Part shown: positions 33,420-43,186 of the stretch, one piece after another
How positions within the stretch are numbered: position 1 is the stretch's first letter
Layout: the number at the start of each line of letters is the position of its first letter
Origin: Terribacillus halophilus
GTDB taxonomy: Bacteria; Bacillota; Bacilli; Bacillales; Amphibacillaceae
DNA: 64,000 nt
Assembly (NCBI RefSeq): GCF_900101385.1
Contig: NZ_FMZB01000005.1
Coordinates: forward strand, 186,001 to 250,000
Direction of reading: 5' to 3'
Notes under the pieces: model-generated
What the model was told of the DNA's origin: nothing
The model's database searches: none
Seen by the model: the letters and a program-made list of their open reading frames with translations, nothing else
Position numbers and translations under genes: made by a program

Positions 33420-34934
33420 ATGATGATCAATTTGATGAAACAGCATAAAGTCGAATTTAAGCGGATTTACGGTGCTTCTAGTACGATCGCCAATGATGTC
33501 CGATTTGATTCGCGTCATGTGAAAAAGAATGACGTATTTGTTTGTATAAAGGGAGAAAATCATGATGGGCATACCTTTATTGAGGATGCCATTGCAAAAG
33601 GTGCTTCCATCATCGTCGGCACAGATGAAGATTTGCTGAAATCTTTTTATAGCGAATATGAGGATCGTACCTTCCTTATCGTGGAGGATGCCCGACTGGC
33701 AATGGCGCAGATGGCAGTGCTGTTATCAGGGGAAGTTTGGAAAAAAATTGTGACCATTGCTGTGACCGGCACCAATGGGAAGACGACCGTGGCTGCGTAT
33801 GTCCGTTCGCTGCTGAATCAGCTTCAGTTGCGGACCGCTTCGATTGGCACATGCGGTATCATCACATCCAAAGAAAAACTGGACTTCCACAAAAGCACTC
33901 CTACTACGCCGGAATCCGCAGATTTGCATATGCTGTTCAAACAACTGGAAGCAGAAGGTGAGAAAGCAGTTGTCATGGAGGCGACATCGATTGCGCTGGA
34001 ACAAAAACGTACGGCAGCGATGACATTCGATGTTGCTATTCATACTAATTTATCGCCGGAGCATCTGGAATATCATAAAACGATGGATAATTACAAGCAC
34101 GCGAAATTGAAACTTTTCAAGCAAGCAATTTGTGCAATCGTGAATGTCGATGACGAAGGGATGTCCCGTGCTATCCTTGATATGTATAAGGGGAAGATAG
34201 TGACATATAGCCTCAAGGAGCAGAGCGGTGCCGATTTAATCGCATTGAATCGGCAGACGGACATGCATGGTACGCGATTCGATCTTCATGCTGAGGGGGA
34301 GCTTTACGCCGTTCAGGCACCGATTTTTGGTGACTATAATGTGGCTAATCTGCTTGCTGCAATCGGAACAGCAATGCATCTCGAATTTGATTTGAAAGCG
34401 ATTGTGGATGTTTTGAGTGCAATGGAGAGTCCTGAAGGGCGTTTTGAAGTGATGGAACAGTATGGCAATCGGAAAATCATTCTTGATTATGCCCATACAC
34501 CGGCCGCATTGGATCAGCTGTTGGTCGCTGTGAACGCGATTCCGTATCGGCGTTTAATCGTGATGATCTTGGGAGTTGGTATCCGTGATTTCGGGAAGAT
34601 GCCCCAAATGGCACAGACGATCGAGGGGCGGGCAGATGAGATTGTCGTGTCCGTAGATCATCCCGGGTTTAATGAGCCCAAAGCCATCATTGATGCGGTC
34701 TGTAAAGGTTTTTCTGATAGCGTCCAGAATGTGTCAACAGCCCAGACGAGAACAGAAGGTATCCGACTAGCGCTCGATCTCAGTCAAGAAGGTGATATTG
34801 TCCTGCTCACCGGCGGACAGATCAATGGCGCCCAGATTGTCAGAGGAGAGGCAGTACTGCATTCCGATCATGCTGTCATTCAATCCTATTTCGAAGAACA
34901 ACATGCAAAAAAGATACGGTCCACCATCAGTTGA
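33420..34934 (+). CDS. Divergent MurE-like Mur ligase
   Basis: A 504-residue Mur ligase with all three domains. ATP P-loop TGTNGKTTVAAY, STPTTPES, carbamoylated-lysine region HAKLKLF, HTNLSPEHLEYH, and C-terminal DYAHTPAALDQLL are present. Two sites differ from true MurE: MEVSSHAL is MEATSIAL, and the amino-acid recognition motif DNPR is replaced by DHPG (VDHPGFNEP). So it probably does not add meso-diaminopimelate to UDP-MurNAc-dipeptide and may ligate another residue or substrate. It lies alone, not in a division/cell-wall cluster. ATG 33420 (or 33423) follows a GGGGG stretch. Confidence 0.85.
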   Translation: MMINLMKQHKVEFKRIYGASSTIANDVRFDSRHVKKNDVFVCIKGENHDGHTFIEDAIAKGASIIVGTDEDLLKSFYSEYEDRTFLIVEDARLAMAQMAVLLSGEVWKKIVTIAVTGTNGKTTVAAYVRSLLNQLQLRTASIGTCGIITSKEKLDFHKSTPTTPESADLHMLFKQLEAEGEKAVVMEATSIALEQKRTAAMTFDVAIHTNLSPEHLEYHKTMDNYKHAKLKLFKQAICAIVNVDDEGMSRAILDMYKGKIVTYSLKEQSGADLIALNRQTDMHGTRFDLHAEGELYAVQAPIFGDYNVANLLAAIGTAMHLEFDLKAIVDVLSAMESPEGRFEVMEQYGNRKIILDYAHTPAALDQLLVAVNAIPYRRLIVMILGVGIRDFGKMPQMAQTIEGRADEIVVSVDHPGFNEPKAIIDAVCKGFSDSVQNVSTAQTRTEGIRLALDLSQEGDIVLLTGGQINGAQIVRGEAVLHSDHAVIQSYFEEQHAKKIRSTIS

Positions 34935-35047
34935 ATAAAATGGAAACGATTACTAATACTATTATTGGGTCTATTTACCGAAAAAACATTGACGAAGCAG
35001 GTAAGATGCTTTTATAGTGAAAGAGTACTGATACTATATATTTTCGT

Positions 35048-35116
35048 CTTCGTATAATTTTGGGAATATGGCCCATAAGTTTCTACCAGGTTACCGTCAT
35101 TAACCTGACTACGCTG
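35048..35116 (+). promoter_or_regulatory. Guanine-type purine riboswitch aptamer (pbuG)
   Basis: All conserved purine-aptamer segments occur in order: CGTATAAT, GAATATGG, GTTTCTACC, ACCGTCATTAACC and GACTACG. The specificity base in GACTA is C, so the ligand is guanine or hypoxanthine rather than adenine. Loops 2 and 3 and the P2/P3 stems can be drawn; P1 is short. Confidence 0.93.
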
Positions 35117-35157
35117 ACATTTCATTCTGAGTTACATACGCAGATGTGGTGTAGATA

Positions 35158-35194
35158 GGAACGCTTCTTGCTTTTAAAGCAGAAGTGTTTTTTA
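35158..35194 (+). terminator. Riboswitch-controlled terminator upstream of pbuG
   Basis: AACGCTTCTTGC pairs with GCAGAAGTGTT across a TTTTAAA loop and runs into T residues. It forms when the aptamer is ligand-bound, stopping transcription before pbuG. Confidence 0.85.
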
Positions 35195-35243
35195 TTTGAA
35201 AGCTTATCCTGCCCAATCGAAGCAACAGGAGGAGTAACAAGTT

Positions 35244-36578
35244 ATGAAACGTTTTTTCCGTTTTGACGAATTGAACACATCTTACCGCACCGAGATAATT
35301 GCCGGTATCACGACATTCTTGTCGATGGCATACATCCTGTTCGTCAATCCGAATGTGCTGACTTTGCAAGGTGTGCCTGACAGCGCAATAAATGGCGGCC
35401 GTATGGACGCCGGTGCAATCTTTACTGCTACAGCAATCGCATCTGCAATTGGTACCCTGATCATGGGTGTTTTCGCTAAATTGCCGATAGCGCTTGCTCC
35501 TGGTATGGGATTGAATGCATTCTTTGCTTTCACCGTTGTCCTGACTTACGGAATTCCATGGCAAACTGCATTGGCAGGCGTGTTTGCTTCTGGTGTGATT
35601 TTCATGATTCTTTCTCTTTCTGGTTTACGTGAACTTTTGATCAACGCAATTCCGCCGACTTTGAAGCTGGCAGTCGGTGCAGGTATTGGACTTTTCATTG
35701 CTTTCATCGGTTTGAAGAACGCCAATCTCATTGTTATGAGTGAGGATACAGTCGTGGCTTTAGGAAATATCCACAGCGGTCCGGCACTGTTAGCTATCTT
35801 TGGTATCTTTGTTACAGCAATTCTCTTGGTTATTGGATTCCGCGCAGCGATCTTCATTGGGATGATCATTACGGCAGCTGCAGGTATGATTGTCGGTTTG
35901 ATCGATCCGCCCACTGCAATTGGTGACGTTGTCGGAAGTGTACCAAGTCTTGCTCCTACGTTTGGCGCAGCATTTGCACATTTTGGTGATATCTTCACTA
36001 TTCAAATGCTGACTGTCATCTTGACTTTCCTATTCGTCGATTTCTTTGACACAGCTGGAACATTGGTTGCTGTTGCTACGAAAGCCGGTTTGATGAAAGA
36101 CGGCAAGCTTCCGAATCCAGGTCAGGCTTTGCTTGCGGATTCTGGTGCTACTGTGGCAGGCGCAGTGCTTGGTACTTCCAATACGACTGCATATGTCGAA
36201 TCAACAACTGGTGTAGGCGCAGGCGGCAGATCAGGCTTTACAGCAGTCGTCACTGCGATTTGTTTCCTTTTGGCATTATTCTTCAGCCCGCTGTTATCAG
36301 TCATAACCAATGAAGTAACAGCACCAGCTTTGATTGTGGTTGGTGTACTGATGGCCACTTCCTTGAAGGAAATCGAATGGGATAAAACGGAGCTTGCTGT
36401 ACCAGCTTTCTTCACGATTCTCATGATGCCGCTGACAGGAAGCATTGCTACAGGTATTGCGGTTGGATTCATCTTCTACCCGCTTACCTTGCTTGTTAAA
36501 GGACGCGTGAAGGACATTCACCCTGTCATGTGGTTCTTGTTCGTCATCTTCCTGTTATACTTCATCTATTTGGCATAA
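35244..36578 (+). CDS. pbuG: Guanine/hypoxanthine permease PbuG
   Basis: A 444-residue purine-base transporter of the AzgA-like NCS2 family with about 12-14 membrane helices. It begins MKRFFRFDELNTSYRTEIIAGITTFLSM (typical start) and has the motifs APGMGLNAFFAF and VDFFDTAGTLVAVATKAGL, which are conserved in substrate binding. Expression is under a guanine riboswitch, consistent with uptake of guanine and hypoxanthine. Position after guaA matches B. subtilis. Confidence 0.95.
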   Translation: MKRFFRFDELNTSYRTEIIAGITTFLSMAYILFVNPNVLTLQGVPDSAINGGRMDAGAIFTATAIASAIGTLIMGVFAKLPIALAPGMGLNAFFAFTVVLTYGIPWQTALAGVFASGVIFMILSLSGLRELLINAIPPTLKLAVGAGIGLFIAFIGLKNANLIVMSEDTVVALGNIHSGPALLAIFGIFVTAILLVIGFRAAIFIGMIITAAAGMIVGLIDPPTAIGDVVGSVPSLAPTFGAAFAHFGDIFTIQMLTVILTFLFVDFFDTAGTLVAVATKAGLMKDGKLPNPGQALLADSGATVAGAVLGTSNTTAYVESTTGVGAGGRSGFTAVVTAICFLLALFFSPLLSVITNEVTAPALIVVGVLMATSLKEIEWDKTELAVPAFFTILMMPLTGSIATGIAVGFIFYPLTLLVKGRVKDIHPVMWFLFVIFLLYFIYLA

Positions 36579-36582
36579 ACGA

Positions 36583-36612
36583 AGGCCGCTCCGATTGGGG
36601 CGGCTTTTTTAT
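36583..36612 (+). terminator. Rho-independent terminator after pbuG
   Basis: AGGCCGCTCC / GGGGCGGCTT hairpin with a GATT loop followed by six T residues. Confidence 0.88.
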
Positions 36613-36741
36613 GGGCGAAAAATGACAGTTTTATGGTCGGATTTTACCTTTGTGCGTTGATTGCGGCGGTGGCGGGTATAATTGTATTATACTTACGAGA
36701 GATTATGATCGTCTGTCAGTGGGCGAGGAGGAGGAATTTAC

Positions 36742-37512
36742 ATGAGTAATCGTTCAGTGAAGCTGGCTTGGTTCAGCTTGCTGGCTTATATCGCAGCAAT
36801 CGCCGTCAATTATCTGTCCAATGCCTTGCCTCTTGGAGGGAAGACTATGCAGCAATTATCCGACCAGCTTGGCGTATTGTTCCAGCCAGCAGGATATGCG
36901 TTCAGTATTTGGGGAGTCATCTATTTATTCGTTCTGATATGGGTAATCCGATTATTTTTGCGGTCTACACGTGAATTGGAATGGTACGCAAAGGCTGCAG
37001 GAGCATTCATTGCCAGCTGCATTTTTAATATTGCCTGGCTATTCAGCTTCCATTATGAGTTATTCAGCATCTCTATCATCCCGATGGTGGCGCTGCTCAT
37101 CTCCTTGATCATCTTGTACCAAACCGTCTCGACCTCATCAGATCGTCGGAAATTTGATTTGTTTCCGTTCTCTATCTATATTGGCTGGGTATCCGTCGCT
37201 ACTATTTTGAATGTCGGTATTTTATTTGTGTCGCTTGGTGTAGATAATATAGAAGGATGGCTTTTGTCAGGGGAAGTGTGGACCATCATCCTGCTGATTG
37301 TCGGAACAATCCTGGCAATTGGCTTTATGCATATATTCCGTGATAGCATTTACTCGCTGGTATTCGTTTGGGCGTATTTTGCAATCGCTGCTGCCAGGGC
37401 AGAGGATTTCCCGGCAATAACAGCAGTAGCCAGTATTATGGCGGTGATCATCCTGATTGCGATACCGATTCATTTATTCCGGAGAAAAAAACGTAAGCAG
37501 TATGGTTATTGA
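36742..37512 (+). CDS. TspO/MBR-like tryptophan-rich membrane protein
   Basis: A 256-residue membrane protein with about seven or eight helices. The segment NALPLGG followed by PAGYAFSIWGVIYLFVLIWV is characteristic of tryptophan-rich sensory (TspO-like) proteins of this longer type. Further conserved aromatic residues are in IFNIAWLFSFHYELFSISI. Ligand and role are unknown; porphyrin or lipid sensing is known for classical TspO. GGAGGAGGAA precedes the ATG. It takes the position of yebC in B. subtilis. Confidence 0.65.
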   Translation: MSNRSVKLAWFSLLAYIAAIAVNYLSNALPLGGKTMQQLSDQLGVLFQPAGYAFSIWGVIYLFVLIWVIRLFLRSTRELEWYAKAAGAFIASCIFNIAWLFSFHYELFSISIIPMVALLISLIILYQTVSTSSDRRKFDLFPFSIYIGWVSVATILNVGILFVSLGVDNIEGWLLSGEVWTIILLIVGTILAIGFMHIFRDSIYSLVFVWAYFAIAAARAEDFPAITAVASIMAVIILIAIPIHLFRRKKRKQYGY

Positions 37513-37555
37513 TGCAGCGAAAACAGCAATTTTAAAGTATTAAGGAGGAAGTGAG

Positions 37556-38131
37556 TTGCTGGAAATACCGATCGTCATGTTACTGATCATATTTGTCGTC
37601 AACATTGTTTATGTGAGCCTTAATACCTTGCGAGTCATCCTGACATTAAAAGGGAGACGCTATATAGCAGCATCCGTCAGTGTTTTCGAGGTTTCGATCT
37701 ATACGATTGGTCTGGGGTTGGTGTTGGACAACTTGGACCAAATTCAGAACCTGATCGCTTATGCAATTGGCTTTGGAATCGGGGTCATCCTCGGTTCAAA
37801 GATAGAGGAAAAGCTGGCACTTGGCTATATCACCGTCAATGTCATCTCTTCTGATCCAAGTATTGAATTTACGAGAAAACTTCGCGAAAAAGGTTATGGT
37901 GTCACGAGCTGGTTTGCCTATGGGATGGATGGGGACCGCCTTGCGATGCAGATTCTGACACCGCGTAAATATGAATTGAAGCTATATGAAGATATAAAGG
38001 AAATCGATCCGAAAGCCTTTATCATTGCCTATGAGCCGCGGCAAATTTTCGGCGGTTTCTGGGTGAAAAGTGTAAAAAGGGAGCGTATCCGCAATGCCAA
38101 AAGAAAAGAAGCCGACCAAGAAACGTTTTGA
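37556..38131 (+). CDS. yebE: DUF2179/DUF5698 membrane protein YebE-like
   Basis: A 191-residue protein. Three membrane helices (about 5-22, 38-55, 62-80) are followed by a cytoplasmic DUF2179 domain ([25 protein letters not shown]). B. subtilis YebE is similar in length and lies at the same place. TTG 37556 has AAGGAGGAAG upstream. It overlaps yebG by 38 bases. Function unknown. Confidence 0.88.
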   Translation: MLEIPIVMLLIIFVVNIVYVSLNTLRVILTLKGRRYIAASVSVFEVSIYTIGLGLVLDNLDQIQNLIAYAIGFGIGVILGSKIEEKLALGYITVNVISSDPSIEFTRKLREKGYGVTSWFAYGMDGDRLAMQILTPRKYELKLYEDIKEIDPKAFIIAYEPRQIFGGFWVKSVKRERIRNAKRKEADQETF

Positions 38132-38312
38132 ACTCGGGGAGAACGAGACCATCGATGCTTTACTTGCTCGTATCAAAGCAGAGGGCTATATGCCAGTGCG
38201 AAAAGTAGAAGAACCCATCTTCCGGGAAATGAACGAGAATGGGGATAAGAAGGTGGAACCGGTAGGAAAGAAAGTCAGTTTTGATACAAAACTGTTAAAA
38301 ACCGAACATTGA
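38094..38312 (+). CDS. yebG: NETI-motif protein YebG-like
   Basis: A 72-residue basic cytoplasmic protein with the family's eponymous motif in [20 protein letters not shown] and a conserved EEPIFREM. The role is unknown, but the gene regularly precedes purE in Bacillaceae. It starts inside yebE. Its last codons (Thr-Glu-His-stop) coincide with the first PurBox of the pur operator. Confidence 0.88.
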   Translation: MPKEKKPTKKRFELGENETIDALLARIKAEGYMPVRKVEEPIFREMNENGDKKVEPVGKKVSFDTKLLKTEH

Positions 38313-38341
38313 ATATAACAAAATAATCATTGTTCGATTTT
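38298..38341 (+). promoter_or_regulatory. PurR operator: two inverted PurBoxes
   Basis: AAAACCGAACATTG (38298-38311) and, in inverse orientation, ATTGTTCGATTT (38329-38340). The CCGAACA/TGTTCG cores face each other about 17-18 bases apart, the arrangement bound by the PurR dimer in Bacillus. The second box ends 5 bases before the -35 element. Confidence 0.88.
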
Positions 38342-38345
38342 TTCA

Positions 38346-38374
38346 TTGACGATGTGTATCAGAATTGTTATCAT
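38346..38374 (+). promoter_or_regulatory. Sigma-A promoter of the pur operon
   Basis: TTGACG (38346-38351), 17 bases, TATCAT (38369-38374), immediately downstream of the PurBoxes. Confidence 0.8.
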
Positions 38375-38437
38375 AAACATGCATGAAAGACACGGCTAGT
38401 TTTGACAACATAGCACATAGCTGTGCTTATAGATCGT

Positions 38438-38506
38438 ACCTCATATATTTCCGGAAATACGGTCCGGAAGTCTCTACCTGCTACCGTAAATGGCGGACTA
38501 TGAGGG
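38438..38506 (+). promoter_or_regulatory. Guanine-type purine riboswitch aptamer (purE)
   Basis: P1 is formed by ACCTCATA and TATGAGG. Conserved core segments are TATTTCCGGAAATACGG, GTCTCTACC, ACCGTAAATGGC and GACTATGAGG. The C in GACTA assigns guanine/hypoxanthine specificity. It lies between promoter and purE as in B. subtilis. Confidence 0.95.
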
Positions 38507-38545
38507 AAGATGGACTGCATGATCATGAGCCTACGATATCCGTAT

Positions 38546-38593
38546 GCCTATTCGTCTTCTCTCAGTTAGCGGGAGGGCGAATAGGCTTTTTTT
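38546..38593 (+). terminator. Riboswitch-controlled terminator upstream of purE
   Basis: GCCTATTCG pairs with CGAATAGGC; an inner, weaker stem (TCTTCTCTC / GCGGGAGGG) extends it, and seven T residues follow. Ligand binding would favour it. Confidence 0.88.
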
Positions 38594-38621
38594 ACGGCAA
38601 AAAAGAGGAAAGAGGGATAAG

Positions 38622-39113
38622 ATGGCGGAGATTGGTATCATCATGGGCAGCATCTCTGATTGGGAGACGATGGAGCATGCATGCAAGCTATTGGAAGAGC
38701 TGGACATCCCTTATGAAAAAGAAGTGATTTCAGCCCACCGGACACCGGAGGATATGTTTGAATATGCGTCGAGTGCAAGGGATAGAGGATTGAAGGTGAT
38801 CATTGCCGGAGCGGGCGGTGCAGCACATCTGCCTGGAATGGTTGCGAGCAAGACGACCTTGCCGGTGATCGGCGTCCCGGTCCAGACGAAGGCACTGGAC
38901 GGGATGGATTCTTTATTATCAATCGTTCAAATGCCAGGTGGTGTTCCGGTAGCTACGGTGGCAATCGGGAAAGCAGGAGCTAAAAATGCCGGTATCTTGG
39001 CAGTGCAAATCCTCGGCATCCACGATAGCTTGATCGCTGGGCGGCTGAAAGCTTATCAGCAAGGGATGAAAGAACAAGTAGCAGAAATGAGGAATCAGCT
39101 TGCGACCAAATAA
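38622..39113 (+). CDS. purE: N5-carboxyaminoimidazole ribonucleotide mutase PurE
   Basis: A 163-residue class-I PurE that moves the carboxyl group of N5-CAIR to carbon 4 (CAIR). Conserved elements: [12 protein letters not shown], the active-site HRTP in [11 protein letters not shown], and [17 protein letters not shown] 38622 has AAAGAGGGA upstream. First gene of the purine operon. It overlaps purK by 14 bases. Confidence 0.96.
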   Translation: MAEIGIIMGSISDWETMEHACKLLEELDIPYEKEVISAHRTPEDMFEYASSARDRGLKVIIAGAGGAAHLPGMVASKTTLPVIGVPVQTKALDGMDSLLSIVQMPGGVPVATVAIGKAGAKNAGILAVQILGIHDSLIAGRLKAYQQGMKEQVAEMRNQLATK

Positions 39114-40227
39114 TATCATCACCATCGGCATCCTTGGCGGCGGGCAGCTTGGCCGCATGATGGCAACAGCAGCCAAGCATATGGGATACCGCATCATCGT
39201 CCTTGATCCAACGCCTGATTGTCCTGCTGCACAAGTGGCGGACTTGCATATCGAAGCGGCCTATGATGATATGGACGCTATCCGAAAACTAGAGAGCTTA
39301 AGTGATGTCGTCACTTATGAATTCGAAAATGTCGATTTGAATGCAGCGAAATTGCTGGAGGAAAAAGGGAAACTTCCACAGGGCTCCCTTCTATTGGAAA
39401 TCAGCCGGGATCGAGCGAATGAAAAGAATCTCATGAGAGAGCTGGATCTGCCAGTAGCGCCGTTTGCGATTGTGACAGACGAGAAGGAATTGCTGACAGG
39501 AGTTAGAGAAATCGGTTTTCCAGCGGTCGTAAAAACTTGCCGCGGCGGATACGATGGCAAAGGTCAGCTAAAACTGGAATCTAAGGATGATTTGCAAGAA
39601 GCTGCTGCCTTTGTCGGCCAAAATGGACGCTGCATTGTAGAATCATGGCTAACATTCGATAAGGAGATATCGATAGTGCTGACAAGAGGACAGGATGGAG
39701 AAATCACGTATTTTCCGGCAGCAGAAAATGAACACCGAGATCACATCCTTTATCGGACTATCGCACCTGCCGGCATCACGAACGAAGTAGCCGAGCAAGC
39801 GCGTCATGCTGCTGGCAAGCTGGCAAAAGCAGCTGGAGTTGTCGGTACCTTTACCGTCGAGATGTTCGTCTCAGGCAATGAGCTTTATATGAATGAAGTG
39901 GCACCGCGACCGCATAATTCCGGTCATTATACAATTGAAGCTTGTACGGTTTCGCAATTCGAGCAGCATATCCGCGCCATCTGCGCACTGCCGCTTTTGC
40001 CGGTCCATTTTATCGGGGCCGCCGTTATGATAAATTTATTAGGAGAAGAGCTGGACCAGTATTGGCAGCAGCCTGACAGACCACTCGCCCACATCCATGA
40101 TTACGGCAAGCAAGAAGCTAAGCCAAAACGGAAAATGGGGCATTTCACAATGGTTGGAACGTCACGTGAGACTTTACTGGATACAACCGATGCTTTTACA
40201 CGATCACTAGGAGGAAACAAAGCATGA
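39100..40227 (+). CDS. purK: N5-carboxyaminoimidazole ribonucleotide synthase PurK
   Basis: A 375-residue ATP-grasp enzyme that carboxylates AIR with bicarbonate and ATP. N-terminal [15 protein letters not shown]-grasp segments [17 protein letters not shown] and [17 protein letters not shown]. Start TTG 39100 lies inside purE, with GAGGAATC in front. It ends with a 4-base overlap into purB. Confidence 0.95.
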   Translation: MRPNNIITIGILGGGQLGRMMATAAKHMGYRIIVLDPTPDCPAAQVADLHIEAAYDDMDAIRKLESLSDVVTYEFENVDLNAAKLLEEKGKLPQGSLLLEISRDRANEKNLMRELDLPVAPFAIVTDEKELLTGVREIGFPAVVKTCRGGYDGKGQLKLESKDDLQEAAAFVGQNGRCIVESWLTFDKEISIVLTRGQDGEITYFPAAENEHRDHILYRTIAPAGITNEVAEQARHAAGKLAKAAGVVGTFTVEMFVSGNELYMNEVAPRPHNSGHYTIEACTVSQFEQHIRAICALPLLPVHFIGAAVMINLLGEELDQYWQQPDRPLAHIHDYGKQEAKPKRKMGHFTMVGTSRETLLDTTDAFTRSLGGNKA

Positions 40228-41519
40228 TTGAACGTTATACAAGAGAAGAGATGGGTAACATCTGGACGGATGAAAACAAATACAAGGCGTGGCTTGAGGT
40301 TGAGATCTTAGCATGCGAAGCGTGGAGTGACCTAGGCATCATCCCGGAAGCCGATGTAAAAGCATTGCGCGAAAATGCATCCTTTGATATCAATCGTATT
40401 TTGGAAATCGAGCAGGAAACACGTCATGATGTGGTTGCCTTCACTCGCGCTGTTTCCGAAACATTGGGCGAAGAGCGGAAATGGGTGCATTACGGACTGA
40501 CATCCACAGATGTAGTCGATACTGCTTTATCTTATCTTTTGCTGCAGGCAAACCAAATCATCCGTAAAGGCATCGTCAACTTCATCGAGATCTTGGAAGC
40601 GAAAGCGAAGGAACATAAGCACACTGTCATGATGGGGCGCACACATGGCGTGCACGCTGAGCCAACTACTTTCGGTTTGAAAATGGCGTTATGGTATGAA
40701 GAAATGAAACGTAATCTGGAGCGTTTTGACGCTGCTGCTGACACGATTCAATACGGCAAGCTTTCCGGTGCGGTCGGTACATATGCAAATATCGATCCGT
40801 ATGTAGAGAAATACGTTACGAAGAAACTTGGTTTGAAGCCGGCACCAGTATCCACGCAAACATTGCAGCGTGACCGCCACGCACAATACATGGGCACGTT
40901 GGCATTGATCGCAACTAGCATCGAGAAGTTCGCAACGGAAATCCGCGGTCTTCAGAAAACGGAAACGCGTGAAGTGGAAGAGTTCTTCGCAAAAGGTCAA
41001 AAAGGTTCTTCTGCAATGCCGCATAAACGTAACCCGATCGGATCTGAAAACATGGTCGGCATGTCCCGTCTGATCCGCGGTCACATGGTCACAGCTTACG
41101 AGAACGTTGCCCTTTGGCATGAACGCGATATCTCCCATTCATCTGCAGAGCGCGTCATCTTACCGGATGCGACAATCGCACTGGACTATATGCTGAGCCG
41201 ATTCTCTAACATCGTGAAGAATTTGACAGTATTCCCTGAGAACATGAAGCGCAATATCGACCGCACATACGGCGTCATTTTCTCCCAGCGTGTATTGCTT
41301 GCGCTGATCGATAAAGGCATGAGCCGTGAGCAAGCATACGATATCGTGCAGCCGAAAGCGATGGAAGCGTGGGAAACAGAAACACAATTCAAACAGCTTA
41401 TTGAAGCAGAAACATCAATCTCGGCCTTCCTGAGCCAGGAAGAAATCGATGACTGCTTCGACTATACGTACCACTTGAAAAATGTAGACCAGATTTTCCA
41501 TAAGATCGGACTAGAATAA
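40224..41519 (+). CDS. purB: Adenylosuccinate lyase
   Basis: A 431-residue member of the fumarase/aspartase superfamily that releases fumarate from SAICAR and from adenylosuccinate. Signature [19 protein letters not shown] and the region [14 protein letters not shown], with catalytic His in [20 protein letters not shown] precedes the ATG. Confidence 0.97.
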   Translation: MIERYTREEMGNIWTDENKYKAWLEVEILACEAWSDLGIIPEADVKALRENASFDINRILEIEQETRHDVVAFTRAVSETLGEERKWVHYGLTSTDVVDTALSYLLLQANQIIRKGIVNFIEILEAKAKEHKHTVMMGRTHGVHAEPTTFGLKMALWYEEMKRNLERFDAAADTIQYGKLSGAVGTYANIDPYVEKYVTKKLGLKPAPVSTQTLQRDRHAQYMGTLALIATSIEKFATEIRGLQKTETREVEEFFAKGQKGSSAMPHKRNPIGSENMVGMSRLIRGHMVTAYENVALWHERDISHSSAERVILPDATIALDYMLSRFSNIVKNLTVFPENMKRNIDRTYGVIFSQRVLLALIDKGMSREQAYDIVQPKAMEAWETETQFKQLIEAETSISAFLSQEEIDDCFDYTYHLKNVDQIFHKIGLE

Positions 41520-41544
41520 TATACTGACAAACGGGGTGGAGAAC

Positions 41545-42258
41545 GTGAGAGGAAAATTGCTGTACGAAGGAAAAGCCAAGCAAGTGTTTCAATCAGCCGA
41601 AAATGAGCAAGAGCTCGTGCTGTCTTATAAAAATGATGCCACAGCATTCAATGGGAAGAAAAAAGCAAGCTTTGAAGGTAAAGGCCGCTACAACAACCTT
41701 ATCTCGACCCATATTTTCGAATACCTGCAGGAGCAGGGCATCTCGTCGCACTTCATCAAGCCGCTCAGCGAAACAGAGCAGCTTGTGAAGAAGACGACGA
41801 TCGTACCGCTTGAAGTGGTCGTTCGGAATGTTGCAGCAGGAAGCATTACGAGAAGACTTGGTATTCCGGAAAAGACCGTTTTCCAACCCGTTTTAACAGA
41901 ACTTTACTATAAAGATGACAGCTTGGATGATCCGATCATTAATGATGCCCATGCATTATTGCTGACGGATGTGAATGAAGAAGAGCTTGCCTTTATTAAG
42001 CAAGCTGCATTGGAAGTCAACCAGCATCTGCAGACGTTCTTTGACAGAGTAGGTCTGCAGCTGGTCGATTTTAAACTGGAATTCGGCCGTGACCAAGACG
42101 GCTCCATTCTTCTCTCTGATGAAATTTCTCCGGATACATGCCGGCTTTGGGACAAAGAGAATGGCGGCAAGATGGACAAGGATGTATTCCGTGAAGACCT
42201 TGGTAGCTTGATCGACGTATATGATGCAATCTTAAATCGACTGGAGGCAGCAAAATGA
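41545..42258 (+). CDS. purC: SAICAR synthase PurC
   Basis: A 237-residue enzyme that joins aspartate to CAIR with ATP. N-terminal LLYEGKAKQVF, then VPLEVVVRNVAAGS and LVDFKLEFG, ending with LLSDEISPDTCRLWD. GTG 41545 is preferred because GGGGTGGAG lies directly in front; GTG 41536 would add three residues but lacks a ribosome site. It overlaps purS by 4 bases. Confidence 0.96.
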   Translation: MRGKLLYEGKAKQVFQSAENEQELVLSYKNDATAFNGKKKASFEGKGRYNNLISTHIFEYLQEQGISSHFIKPLSETEQLVKKTTIVPLEVVVRNVAAGSITRRLGIPEKTVFQPVLTELYYKDDSLDDPIINDAHALLLTDVNEEELAFIKQAALEVNQHLQTFFDRVGLQLVDFKLEFGRDQDGSILLSDEISPDTCRLWDKENGGKMDKDVFREDLGSLIDVYDAILNRLEAAK

Positions 42259-42506
42259 AAAAGGTAAAAATCTTTATCACGCTGAAAGAAGGGGTTTTAG
42301 ACCCACAAGGTAAGGCTGTACAGGAAGCATTGCAGGCGAATGGATTCCCGGATGTAGCAGACACACGTGTCGGGAAGTACATCGAAATGACACTGCCGGA
42401 TGATGCTGATGTAGCACTGGAAGTACAGCGTATGTGTGATAAGCTGCTTGCCAACCCTGTCATGGAAGAATACAGCTATACAGTCGAGGAGGGTGTACGC
42501 TCGTGA
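42255..42506 (+). CDS. purS: FGAM synthase subunit PurS
   Basis: An 83-residue small subunit that bridges PurL and PurQ in the three-part FGAM synthase of Gram-positive bacteria. [12 protein letters not shown]-like start ([20 protein letters not shown]) and VGKYIEMTL are typical. Four-base overlaps on both sides with purC and purQ. Confidence 0.95.
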   Translation: MKKVKIFITLKEGVLDPQGKAVQEALQANGFPDVADTRVGKYIEMTLPDDADVALEVQRMCDKLLANPVMEEYSYTVEEGVRS

Positions 42507-43186
42507 GATTTGCTGTCATTGTTTTTCCAGGCTCCAACTGTGACCGCGATATGTACCATGCAGTCAAGGACGGTTTAGGTGAAGAAGCGGATCTAGTATG
42601 GTATGAAAATGCGAATCTGGCAGACTATGATGCTATCTTGCTTCCGGGCGGATTCAGCTACGGTGATTATCTTCGCTCCGGTGCAATCGCATCTGTATCG
42701 GATGTCCTGAACCAAATCAAGCAAAAGGCAGAAGCCGGCACACCTGTCCTTGGTGTGTGTAATGGCTTCCAGATTCTTTTGGAAACAGGCTTGCTGCCGG
42801 GTGCAATGCTGCGAAATGAAAAGCTGAAGTTCATGTGCCATTATGAAACACTGGTGGTGGAAAGAGACGACACGATTTTCACAAGCGGCTATGAAAAAGG
42901 CCAGCAAATTCAAATTCCGATCGCTCATGGTGAGGGAAATTATTATTGCGACGATAGAACGCTGGAAGAGCTCAAGAAAAATAATCAGATTGTTTTTACT
43001 TACAAGAACAATCCGAATGGTTCCCGGGATGATATTGCCGGAATCGTCAATGAGACTGGTAATGTGCTAGGTATGATGCCGCATCCAGAGCGAGCTGTCG
43101 AGGATCTGCTCGGTTCAAGCGATGGGCTGGCGATGTTCCAATCCGTACTACAACACTGGAGGGAAATGTATGTTACAACAAGCTGA
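42503..43186 (+). CDS. purQ: FGAM synthase glutaminase subunit PurQ
   Basis: A 227-residue class-I glutamine amidotransferase that supplies ammonia to PurL. Nucleophile Cys in [10 protein letters not shown], catalytic His-x-Glu in [11 protein letters not shown], and FPGSNCDRD near the start. It overlaps the purL start by 17 bases. Confidence 0.97.
   Translation: MRFAVIVFPGSNCDRDMYHAVKDGLGEEADLVWYENANLADYDAILLPGGFSYGDYLRSGAIASVSDVLNQIKQKAEAGTPVLGVCNGFQILLETGLLPGAMLRNEKLKFMCHYETLVVERDDTIFTSGYEKGQQIQIPIAHGEGNYYCDDRTLEELKKNNQIVFTYKNNPNGSRDDIAGIVNETGNVLGMMPHPERAVEDLLGSSDGLAMFQSVLQHWREMYVTTS

Larger units (their letters stand above)
34935..35243 (+). promoter_or_regulatory. Leader region of pbuG
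   Basis: This 309-base stretch without genes holds a promoter TTGACG (34989-34994) with TATAGT (35013-35018), a guanine riboswitch aptamer and its terminator, then the ribosome site GGAGGAG of pbuG. Confidence 0.8.
38313..38621 (+). promoter_or_regulatory. pur operon control region
   Basis: This stretch without genes contains, in order, the second PurBox, the promoter, a guanine riboswitch aptamer, its terminator and the purE ribosome site AAAGAGGGATAAG. Confidence 0.88.

Noticed and set aside
34940-34990. PurBox upstream of pbuG (ACCGAAAAAACATT)
   Set aside because: The CCGAACA core is broken and there is no partner box; riboswitch control explains the gene sufficiently.
36122-36472. Long open frames on the strand opposite pbuG, the pur genes, ligA and others
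   Set aside because: They lie wholly inside well-identified genes, lack ribosome sites and give biased, low-complexity proteins; they are shadows of the real frames.
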